A stretch of 64,000 nt of DNA from Candidatus Hydrogenedentota bacterium (GTDB lineage Bacteria > Hydrogenedentota > Hydrogenedentia > Hydrogenedentales > SLHB01), in assembly GCA_020849535.1 (NCBI GenBank), contig JADLGB010000164.1:33295-97294 (forward strand), read 5' to 3'. Position 1 is the first letter of the stretch; each line of letters begins with the position of its first letter. The position numbers were made by a program, and so were the translations under genes. This document shows, in pieces, positions 47,944-55,010 of this stretch. Below the pieces are notes generated by a model. The model worked only from the letters and a program-made list of their open reading frames with translations, was not told the origin of the DNA and did not search any database.

Positions 47944-48298
47944 GAAGAATGAGACGGATGGGAAGTATGTGAATGATGGGAACTATGGGAGGAAGAAGTA
48001 CTCCAAGAACGCTCACAGCTCGGGGCACAGCGATCCGCCTGCGGCCCACGGCGGCCAGACTGCGTCTCACCGCAATCAACCTGCGGCCCGCCGCGACCAG
48101 CCCGCCGCCAACTGCGATCCGCCTGCGGCACACAGCGATCCGCCTGCGGCTCACCGCGATCCGCCTGCGGCCCACGGCGGCCAGTCTGAGGCTCACCGCA
48201 ATCAACCTTCGGCCCGTCGCGACCAGCCAGCCGCCAACTACGACCCGCTCATCCCATACCTCCCATGATTCCCATACTTCCCATAACTCCCATTCTTC
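47944..48298 (+). repeat. Inverted repeat (49 nt arms) flanking an 11-unit 21-bp tandem array
   Basis: Left arm 47944-47992 and right arm 48250-48298 are reverse complements at 40 of 49 positions (shared text GAAGAATG, ATGGGAAGTATG, ATGGGA). Between them, 48024-48254 is eleven contiguous 21-bp units (for example units 48129-48149 and 48150-48170, sharing CGATCCGCCTGCGG). Units 2-5 repeat as units 8-11, 126 bp later. An RNA from here would form a long imperfect hairpin with a roughly 257-nt repeat-filled loop. The block lies at the 5' end of, and in frame with, the four-helix-bundle gene. Confidence 0.85.
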
Positions 48299-48866
48299 TT
48301 CGCCACGCCTCCTCCCACCCCGCGGCGATTACCGCACACTCCTCTCCTACCAGAAATCCGAAGTGGTCTACCTGCTCACCTACCGCTTTTGCGATCGCTT
48401 CCTCGGCAAAGGCGACCGCACGGTCGACCAAATGGTGCAGGCAGCCCGTTCCGGCAAACAGAATATCGTCGAAGGCAGCATAGCCGGGTCGACCTCGAAG
48501 GAAACCGAGATCAAACTGACCAACGTCGCGCGCGCCAGCCTGGAAGAACTGCTGGAGGACTTCCGTGATTTCCTCCAGGTGCGCAATCTTGCGGTTTGGG
48601 ACAAGGACTCCAAAGAAGCCGTCTACGTCCGGGAACTTGGCAAGCACACTCCAGTCTCCTACGAGACTTTCCGGGAGTTCGTCGAATCCCGCCCCGCCGA
48701 AGTCGTGGCCAATATTGCGATTTGTCTCATAAACCAGACCAACTACCTGCTGGACCAGCAACTTCTCCGGCTGGAAAGGGATTTTCTCAAGGCGGGAGGC
48801 ATCCGCGAGCGCATGATCCGTGCACGAGTGCAGGCGCGAGATGAGCAAATGCGGAGGGGACAGTGA
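47973..48866 (+). CDS. Four-helix-bundle protein with variable repeat N-terminus
   Basis: 297 residues from ATG 47973. Residues about 17-93 are 7-residue repeats (TAIRLRP, TAIRLRH, TAINLRP) encoded by the 21-bp array, then a Ser/His-rich run (SHTSHDSHTSHNSHS) encoded by the right inverted-repeat arm. From about residue 117 (LLPPRGDYRTLLSYQKSEVV) comes a conserved four-helix-bundle suffix-type domain with MVQAARSGKQNIVEGS and KLTNVARASLEELLEDFRDF. The family is related in fold to S23/IVS proteins and to Avd of diversity-generating retroelements, which bind nucleic acid; no reverse transcriptase is nearby. Another reading frame starts at ATG 47942 with GGGGG upstream but ends at 48268. The true start could also lie after the array, so the N-terminus is uncertain. 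Confidence 0.8.
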   Translation: MMGTMGGRSTPRTLTARGTAIRLRPTAARLRLTAINLRPAATSPPPTAIRLRHTAIRLRLTAIRLRPTAASLRLTAINLRPVATSQPPTTTRSSHTSHDSHTSHNSHSSSPRLLPPRGDYRTLLSYQKSEVVYLLTYRFCDRFLGKGDRTVDQMVQAARSGKQNIVEGSIAGSTSKETEIKLTNVARASLEELLEDFRDFLQVRNLAVWDKDSKEAVYVRELGKHTPVSYETFREFVESRPAEVVANIAICLINQTNYLLDQQLLRLERDFLKAGGIRERMIRARVQARDEQMRRGQ

Positions 48867-48935
48867 GACGAGATACGATACGAATACGACGCGGCGTGGC
48901 CCCAGATCACTGGCGCCGCCGTTTGGAGGTTTGAA

Positions 48936-49232
48936 ATGCGGTACGTAATCGCGGATAAGGTGTTAGTGTGTCCACACTGTGGGGGCGACGACTTCACGGA
49001 AGGTTCTGCGCAACTCGCCACGGCGACAAGAACCGTCCTGGGCTTTGAAACCGCCGCATCCGAAGCGAGGATTCTCATATGCGGTCAGTGCGGTCGAATC
49101 GAATGGTTCGTTTCGACTGAATACGATCCTGAAGACGACATGAGTGAACAAATCGAGTGTCCATCCTGCGGGGGCATAGTGCCTTCCGGGACCGATACCT
49201 GCCCGACCTGCGGGTGGACGTACAAGGCATGA
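48936..49232 (+). CDS. Double zinc-ribbon protein
   Basis: 98 residues with two zinc ribbons. One has CPHC (12-15) and CGQC (49-52), the other CPSC (75-78) and CPTC (89-92). The spacer between the first pair (about 33 residues) contains a basic/aromatic loop. No signal or membrane segment, and no assigned function; small zinc-ribbon proteins often bind nucleic acid or proteins. GGAGG lies 6 nt before the ATG. Confidence 0.75.
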   Translation: MRYVIADKVLVCPHCGGDDFTEGSAQLATATRTVLGFETAASEARILICGQCGRIEWFVSTEYDPEDDMSEQIECPSCGGIVPSGTDTCPTCGWTYKA

Positions 49233-49278
49233 GGACATTGGTCATCAGTTCGCTCCAAGACTCTGACAAAAGGCAGGC

Positions 49279-50163
49279 ATGATGGAGCGCAGGTGGGCAA
49301 TTCATCTTGTAACTGTGCAAGTTCTGATTCTTGTCTGTGCCCCGAGCGATGGCGCGGCGTTCGATTACCCGTGGCCGCGCCAGCAGGCAGCAGGCGACAC
49401 GCTCGCGGAACGCATCGCGCCTCCGGCTGGATTCACACGCATTTCCGCGATAGAGGGCTCTTTTGCGGACTGGATGCGGGGCCTTCCCCTGCGTGAGCCG
49501 GGGGCCGCCGTGCGTTTCTTCGACGGGCGAAAGAAAAGCGACCAAAGCGGCGCGTTTGCCGTCGTCGATATCGACGTCGGGACGCGTGACTTTCAGCAGT
49601 GCGCGGATGCGATCATGCGGTTGCGTGCGGAATACCTGCTGGCCGCGGGTTGCGCCGACACCATCCGCTTCAATTTCAGCAGCGGGCACGCCGCGCGCTG
49701 GCTGGATTGGCGCGCGGGACTCCGGCCCCTCGTTTCGGGCAGGAAGGTGTCCTGGGTTCTGAGAGCCGAAGAGGATTCCTCCTACAGCGCCTTCCGCGAG
49801 TATCTCGACACGGTCTTCTTGTACGCGGGGACGTATTCTCTGTCGAAGGAGATGGAGCCGGTCACGGACCCGGCCGCCGTGCTTCCGGGGGATGTCTTCA
49901 TCCAGGGCGACTTCCCGGGTCACGCGGTTCTGGTTGCCGACGTCGCAGAGGACGAACTCGGCCAGAGGATCTTTCTCCTTCTCCAGAGCTTCATGCCCGC
50001 GCAAGACATTCATGTGCTCATGAACCCCGCACGCCCGGGCACACCGTGGTACGCAGCATTCAAGAACGGCAAACTGGAAACGCCGGACTGGACCTTTTCC
50101 TATCGCGATCTCCGCCGGTTTACGCAACCGGACTGCACCGTGTCTGACTCCGAAGGCGCCTGA
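49279..50163 (+). CDS. DUF4846 domain protein, exported
   Basis: 294 residues. A signal peptide (LVTVQVLILVCAPSDGA) is followed by the DUF4846 domain: GSFADWMRGLPLREPGAAVR, FAVVDIDVGTRDFQQCADA, MRLRAEYLLAAGC. The start pair of ATGs at 49279 and 49282 has only a weak AGGCAGG upstream. Family known mostly from Bacteroidota and planctomycete-like genomes; function unknown. It follows the zinc-ribbon gene by 46 bp. After it the DNA is repeat-rich and gene-poor for 1.8 kb. Confidence 0.85.
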   Translation: MMERRWAIHLVTVQVLILVCAPSDGAAFDYPWPRQQAAGDTLAERIAPPAGFTRISAIEGSFADWMRGLPLREPGAAVRFFDGRKKSDQSGAFAVVDIDVGTRDFQQCADAIMRLRAEYLLAAGCADTIRFNFSSGHAARWLDWRAGLRPLVSGRKVSWVLRAEEDSSYSAFREYLDTVFLYAGTYSLSKEMEPVTDPAAVLPGDVFIQGDFPGHAVLVADVAEDELGQRIFLLLQSFMPAQDIHVLMNPARPGTPWYAAFKNGKLETPDWTFSYRDLRRFTQPDCTVSDSEGA

Positions 50164-51953
50164 AAGGCAAAACACAGGCACAAGACTTTTCACCACGAAG
50201 GCACGAAGGACACGAAGTAACGATAAGCATATCCTCCGCATTTGGTGCGGGTGCGGGCTTTCTTCCGTTCCTGACGGCTTGAAGTCTGTTGCGCCGCTGC
50301 GGCTTTGCGCGAGGACCCTCCCTTGCGATGAGACTCAACTTTCATCTTCCTTCGTGCGCCTCGTGCCTTCGTGGTGAGAACTCCTCTCTTCACGCCCGAA
50401 ACGACAGTTGCCTGCAAGGGGGAACGGGCGTCTCGCCCGTGGTTCGGAATCGCCTCAGCGCAGAGGCGTGGAGTGTGAAGCCAAAGACGAAGATGAAGAG
50501 ATCTTCCCCCGATTTCACAGATGGACACAGATTAGGAAATGGAAGACGAGATCAGAATTCAATCGAGTCCGCAGATGGCGCAGATGAACGTAGATGATGT
50601 AGAGGAACGCGAATGAACGCGAATAAACGCCAATAGGGACGGGAGATTTGCCGAGACTGCGTGCGGTCCCTCTTGAGGCCTGAAGGGCCGGCGCCATACT
50701 AGCCCAGGGCAGAGCGAAGCGGCGCCCTGGGTACACGACACCCTTCCCAATCTTGAGCGCTGAAGGTGCGACACGATGCACCGTCCTTCCATTGGCCCGG
50801 CGGAGTAGACACAGGAACAAGACCTTTCACCACGAAGAGGAAGAGGGAGATTCACCACGAAGGCACGAAGAAGACGAAGAATACAGCGCGGCAGAGCCGC
50901 AAGCAAAGAAGAGGATTGTCCGTAGATGGCGCAGATAAACGCAGATGAAGTATAGAAACGCGAATGAACGCGAATGAACGCCAATAAGGATGGGAGATTC
51001 GCCCAGTCTGCGTGCGGTCCCTCTTGAGGCCTGAAGGGCCGGCGCCATACTAGCTCAGGGCAGAGCGAAGCGGCGCCCTGGGTAGACGACACCCCTCCCA
51101 ATCTTGAGCGCTGAAGGTGCGACACGATGCACCGTCCTTCCATTGGCCCGGTGGAGTCAACACAGGAACAAGACCTTTCACCACGAAGGACACGAAGCTA
51201 TGATATGAATGTCCTGTCGCCCGTAGTTTGAGAGCACTCAAACGCGGAAGCGTGGTCTTCGCGGAGGAACGCGCAGAAGCAAGCGGACGGCATTCTGGTA
51301 CTGCCTCGCTTGTCACGCCCCGGGCGTGACAGCACAGCGCTTCGTTCAAGAGATTGACCTGACGGCTCACATAGTCCGCCACGCACATCTTCGCATCTAA
51401 GCCCTGGAAAGTGCGCAGGTGCATAGCCCCGGGTGGAGCCGCAGGCGGAACCCGGGGCAGGCATGCCCTCTCCTTCGGAAAGCCCAGCGGGGCGCAGGAT
51501 TCTTCGCCATGGTCCCGATTTCACTTCTTTACGTACCTTCCCAACGCTCCTGTTGGATTGGGCAGGCTTCAGCCGCTTGGACTTCCTTCGCCCGCGCTGG
51601 GGCTTGATCGTGGGGGGCCGCTTCAACCACGGGTTCCGCCTTCGGCTCCACCCGTGGCTACACCCCTGCGCCCCTGTCAGGGCTGAGAATGAGTGCCCGC
51701 TTTACTCAGCGGCCTGGCAGCTTCGTGAGATGTACCGGTGAACCGTAGCGGAGCTTGCAGAATAAGTCGCTACTTCTTCGATTTCTGCTGTGCGCGCGTC
51801 CATCCTGTGTCAACCCGCGACCGAGCCGCAGCCGCAGAATGCCAGCAGGCAGAAGAATGCCCGTGCGAGTGGATACTTCATGGGAGAATGCAACAAATGG
51901 TTTCTGCGCCAATTCTTCAAGTTGATGATCTGGGATCTCCTCATCTTGAGACG
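50164..51953. repeat. Gene-poor repeat region with two ~268-bp direct repeats
   Basis: No supported gene. A roughly 268-bp segment at 50569-50837 recurs in the same orientation at 50922-51190, about 90% identical by eye. Both contain 10-bp-spaced GCGAATGAAC units and the phrase CTTGAGGCCTGAAGGGCC. A leader ACACAGG.ACAAGA..TTTC with CACGAAGG units occurs three times (near 50171, 50809 and 51169). A perfect TGTCACGCC-CCG-GGCGTGACA hairpin lies at 51311-51331. Short open frames on both strands are low-complexity by-products of the repeats. Confidence 0.8.
51426..51657. repeat. Inverted pair of related hairpins
   Basis: Hairpin 1 has arms GCCCCGGGT (51426-51434) and ACCCGGGGC (51450-51458). Hairpin 2 has arms CCACGGGT (51627-51634) and ACCCGTGG (51650-51657). 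The 15-nt loop of hairpin 2, read on the other strand, matches hairpin 1's loop (GGAGCCG.AGGCGGA), so the two hairpins are inverted copies about 200 bp apart, framing a unit. Confidence 0.75.
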
Positions 51954-52820
51954 CTAGACCTGCTTGACAGAATTTGCTAGCCTTCGCGCGAGTTCCTGTG
52001 CACCTAAACTGGATGAAAGACCGAGCCTATCCGCTAAACGTGGGCTGTAGTCATAGACCTGTTTCCGGTCAACGTTGTGCCAAACTGGGAGGATTACGTT
52101 CCTTTCTTCCAGTATCTCGCGGGTGAACACCGAATCGAACTCCGCCTTCCCCCATCCATTGTTGGAGAGGAAGTTCGGAGATAAAACGAGTACACATTTT
52201 CTCGTTTCCTTAAGTCCTTTCTCGATGCTCGCGCGCAAGCTATCACCAACTCGAAGCGAATACTCGTCATACCATACTGGGCACATACACTTGACCATCT
52301 CGAGCGCGAGTTCTCGAACCAACGCATCCTTGTCGCGGGAATCGTGGGAGATGAAGGCTAACGGTTTCTCGTGTTCTGAACGGATTCTCGCGTATTCACG
52401 GTCGCGAATGACCAATTGGAGATCGCGCGGAATCCCGAGTCTCACGAGAGCGTTTCGGGCTTCTAGGCCAAGGTCAGCGTCTATATAGACAATCACTCGT
52501 CTGGTGAAGACGGTCGTTAGTGAGCTTTGACGCTCAGGGTAGTTCGCGTATCCGGACTCAACGTACAGCGGATCGCCATCGTGAGTCAGCGTACACGTCG
52601 CAATTTGTGGTAAGTCAAGGAGAGCTGCAACGCGGTCTCCAATATTGACGTCGTCGGGGATGTAGAAGCACCAATACTTTGCGTTTGCTTCGAAATCGAT
52701 AGCAATTTTGGCGCGGACAGTCGCGAGAAGTTGACCATTGGCAGTTAGGCACTCCCAGTCTTTGTGCATCGTCATGTTCTTCTCTACGTCGGTGTCGAAG
52801 AACTCGCGGATCGTCGCCAT
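51954..52820 (-). CDS. TIR-domain protein with unassigned N-terminal domain
   Basis: 288 residues. The N-terminal part (1-150) has a mixed alpha/beta pattern I cannot assign. The TIR domain (152-288) opens with LAFISHDSRDKDALV. VWYDEYSLRVGDSLRASIEKGL follows in two pieces (about 182-203), then CVLVLSPNFLSNNGW. The position of the TIR NAD-hydrolase glutamate is filled by Glu227 in WGKAEFDS, so an active NADase is possible. G+C is about 52-55% by hand count of two lines, below its neighbours, which suggests transfer. TIR proteins often act in anti-phage defence, but no partner effector or sensor gene is adjacent. Confidence 0.85.
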   Translation of the reverse strand: MATIREFFDTDVEKNMTMHKDWECLTANGQLLATVRAKIAIDFEANAKYWCFYIPDDVNIGDRVAALLDLPQIATCTLTHDGDPLYVESGYANYPERQSSLTTVFTRRVIVYIDADLGLEARNALVRLGIPRDLQLVIRDREYARIRSEHEKPLAFISHDSRDKDALVRELALEMVKCMCPVWYDEYSLRVGDSLRASIEKGLKETRKCVLVLSPNFLSNNGWGKAEFDSVFTREILEERNVILPVWHNVDRKQVYDYSPRLADRLGLSSSLGAQELARRLANSVKQV

Positions 52821-52883
52821 TTGGATACCCCGCTAGGATGTCAAGCACCGTGGACTTTGTGAGCGTCCCAACTTCATTGTTCA

Positions 52884-52893
52884 CACTATAGTG
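52884..52893. promoter_or_regulatory. Perfect 10-bp palindrome upstream of the TIR gene
   Basis: CACTATAGTG, 64 bp upstream of the TIR start, within AT-richer DNA. TATAGT within it resembles a -10 box on either strand, but there is no -35 at 17 bp. Could be an operator or chance. Confidence 0.25.
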
Positions 52894-53087
52894 AGCATAA
52901 CACAGATGCATGCCAGGAAGGACTCTTCGTCAGACGTGCCGTTGAATGCTGATCTCCCCAATGGACTCCCGCCTCCCGTTCGTGCTACAAGTTGTCCTCT
53001 TCGCGACGGGTTGCTGCAAGGTCGCGGGGGTTTTTAATCACATGTCCGCGATGGATCCGTTTTTGATCAAGGCTGGAGGATTGCCCG

Positions 53088-54746
53088 ATGGGTGAGATGA
53101 GCCGGCGGAGTATTCTGAAGGGCGCGGCGGCGGCGGGGATTGCGTCGGCGCTGGCGGCGCGGCCGGGTGAGCAAGGCGTCGTGGACGCGGCACGCCGGGA
53201 TCTGATTCGCAAGGAGAACGAGAAGCCGGGCACGACTGATTGGCAGTTGACGTACACGCGCGTGGACCCGGACACGCAGTACCGGTGTCCGTGGATCGAA
53301 GGGTACGTGTCGAAGGCTAGCGTGCGCGCGGGCGAGATGTTGGACTTCATGGTCAGCACGAATCCTGTTGGGCCGTTTACGATTGACGTCTACCGCATGG
53401 GGTATTACGGCGGCGCGGGTGCGCGGCACGTGATGTCGCTTGGGCCGTCAGGGCAAGGGACAGACCCCGTGTTTCGCTCCGCGGAGCCTGCGCGCGGCGG
53501 AAAAGGGACAGACCCCGTGTTTCGCTCCGCAAGGCCTGCGCGAAAGACGGGGTCAGTCCCCGTCGACATCATGTCGCTGGGTCCGTTTGATGGTGTCGTG
53601 CAGGAGGACCCGCCGGTGGGCGAGGAGCGCCTGCGCGAATGCCGGTGGGCGCCTTGCGCCACGTTGACGATACCCAACGACTGGGTCAGCGGCGTGTACC
53701 TGGGAAAGCTCAGTCTCGTGAATGACCGCTATCAAAGCTACGTCATCTTCATCGTGCGCGATGATCGCGAGGCAGATGTGCTCTTCCAGTGCAGCGACAA
53801 CACGTGGCAAGCCTACAACCGCTGGCCGGACAATTTCTCGTTGTACGATGACGGGGAGAATCCGTGGGCGCTGAAGTCCGGCATCCGCGTGAGCTACGAC
53901 CGGCCCTATGGCAAGTACTGCCAGATCCTCGATGCGCCGCTGTCCCAGGGCTCCGGCGAATTCCTGTTGTGGGAGTTCCCGCTGGCGTATTGGTTGGAGA
54001 AGGAAGGCTACGACGTCACGTATTGCTCCAACACCGATGTGCACGCGGATGCCGCGTGCGCGCTGCGCGCGAAGGCATTTCTTTCCGTGGGCCACGACGA
54101 GTACTGGAGTCTGGAGCAGTTCAATAACGTGAAGGCCGCGGTGGACGCGGGCGTGAACGTGGCGTTTCTCTCCGGCAACACCTGTTGTTTTGTCACGCCG
54201 ACGACGCCCAGCACCGATGGGCGGCCCAACCGCATCCTGACGCGCGGCGGGTGCTTCGGCGGCATGATCGAAGCGGAAGCCAAGATCATGGGCCCCTTCA
54301 CGATGGAAGGTCCCGACGAGCGGACGCTGATCGGCGCGCGCTCCGTCATGCCCTTCAATGGGTCGGCCGACTGGATCGTGTCGGACGCGTCGTCCTGGCT
54401 CTTCGACGGCACGGGCATGAAGAATGGCGATGGCATTCCCGGCCTGGTGGGGTGGGAGTTTCACGGCGAACCCGCGCCCATCGAAGGGCTGAAGGTCGTG
54501 GCGGAAGGCACGTCGATCAACGGCAGCGACGAGACCGCGCATTGGACGGCCACCTTGTATCCGGGGCCGAAGGGCAACTGGGTGTTTAATGCGTCGACGA
54601 TCTGGTGGGCGCAGGGACTCAGCAGTCCGCCGGGTCATATGTTGCCGTACTCGCACTTCGGGCGTCCGCATGGGCCGGATGCGCGGGTGCAAAAGATCAC
54701 GGAGAACTTCCTGAGGAAGGCGATTGGAAAGCATGCGCGTAGTTGA
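53088..54746 (+). CDS. N,N-dimethylformamidase beta-like protein with in-frame insertion
   Basis: 552 residues. A Tat-like N-terminus (MSRRSILKGAAAAGIASALA) suggests export. The body is a family related to the large subunit of N,N-dimethylformamidase: YVSKASVRAGEMLDFMVSTN, VRDDREADVLFQCSDNTWQA, SVGHDEYWS and FLSGNTCCF. Residues about 120-162 are encoded by a palindromic insertion (see separate entry) and are not family sequence. GGAGGA lies 7 nt before ATG 53088. Substrate unknown; amide or sugar-amide hydrolysis is a guess. Confidence 0.8.
   Translation: MGEMSRRSILKGAAAAGIASALAARPGEQGVVDAARRDLIRKENEKPGTTDWQLTYTRVDPDTQYRCPWIEGYVSKASVRAGEMLDFMVSTNPVGPFTIDVYRMGYYGGAGARHVMSLGPSGQGTDPVFRSAEPARGGKGTDPVFRSARPARKTGSVPVDIMSLGPFDGVVQEDPPVGEERLRECRWAPCATLTIPNDWVSGVYLGKLSLVNDRYQSYVIFIVRDDREADVLFQCSDNTWQAYNRWPDNFSLYDDGENPWALKSGIRVSYDRPYGKYCQILDAPLSQGSGEFLLWEFPLAYWLEKEGYDVTYCSNTDVHADAACALRAKAFLSVGHDEYWSLEQFNNVKAAVDAGVNVAFLSGNTCCFVTPTTPSTDGRPNRILTRGGCFGGMIEAEAKIMGPFTMEGPDERTLIGARSVMPFNGSADWIVSDASSWLFDGTGMKNGDGIPGLVGWEFHGEPAPIEGLKVVAEGTSINGSDETAHWTATLYPGPKGNWVFNASTIWWAQGLSSPPGHMLPYSHFGRPHGPDARVQKITENFLRKAIGKHARS
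53433..53586 (+). repeat. Palindromic repeat inserted inside a coding gene
   Basis: A 138-bp (46-codon) insertion keeps the reading frame. It is bracketed by near-identical 16-bp copies of ATGTCGCT.GG.CCGT (53433-53448 and 53571-53586), both encoding MSLGP. Inside, AAGGGACAGACCCCGTG is repeated (53455-53482 and 53503-53530, 28-bp identical, 48 bp apart). The second copy (53505-53527) pairs with 53538-53560 at 20 of 23 positions as an inverted repeat. A mobile palindrome that spread into the gene is the simplest reading. Confidence 0.8.
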
Positions 54747-54756
54747 GGCAGGGGAG

Positions 54757-54966
54757 AAGAACATCCCCCTCGGCACTTCGTGCCTGCCCCCTTCAAAGGG
54801 GGACGCAGAGCGCGTGCCCTTCGGGCCGCGCATGCTTCGTGCCGCGCATGCTTCGGGCCGCGTTAGGCCATGATTATCGCCTTGGTGTTGCCCATTGGCA
54901 TTCCTTGAGCCGCAACACGAGTGTTGCGCAAGTCCCCCTTTGAAGGGGGTGAAGGGGGATGTTCTT
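54757..54966. mobile_element. Miniature inverted-repeat element, copy 1
   Basis: About 210 bp with ends AAGAACATCCCCCT and AGGGGGATGTTCTT as terminal inverted repeats. Inner arms CCCCTTCAAAGGGGGAC and GTCCCCCTTTGAAGGGG are inverted copies. Inside lie a perfect CGCAACAC-GA-GTGTTGCG hairpin (54911-54928) and a short tandem of GCCGCGCATGCTTCG. It codes for no protein. It sits between the dimethylformamidase-like gene and the large heme protein. Confidence 0.7.
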
Positions 54967-55010
54967 GCTTCAATGCACCGTAATATGAAGCCAACCAAGG
55001 AGAGCGACCT

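Noticed and set aside
48024..48254. CRISPR array
   Set aside because: The 21-bp units are contiguous with no spacers, and no cas gene is near.
47898..49232. Diversity-generating retroelement or retron
   Set aside because: The four-helix bundle recalls Avd, but there is no reverse transcriptase and no template/variable repeat pair in the window.
50559..51143. Minus-strand open frame of about 190 codons
   Set aside because: It is a translation of the two direct repeats and repeats its own peptide; no start signal or domain.
51411..51741. Overlapping plus-strand open frames of about 60-100 codons
   Set aside because: Proline/arginine-rich translations of the hairpin repeat unit, in several frames at once.
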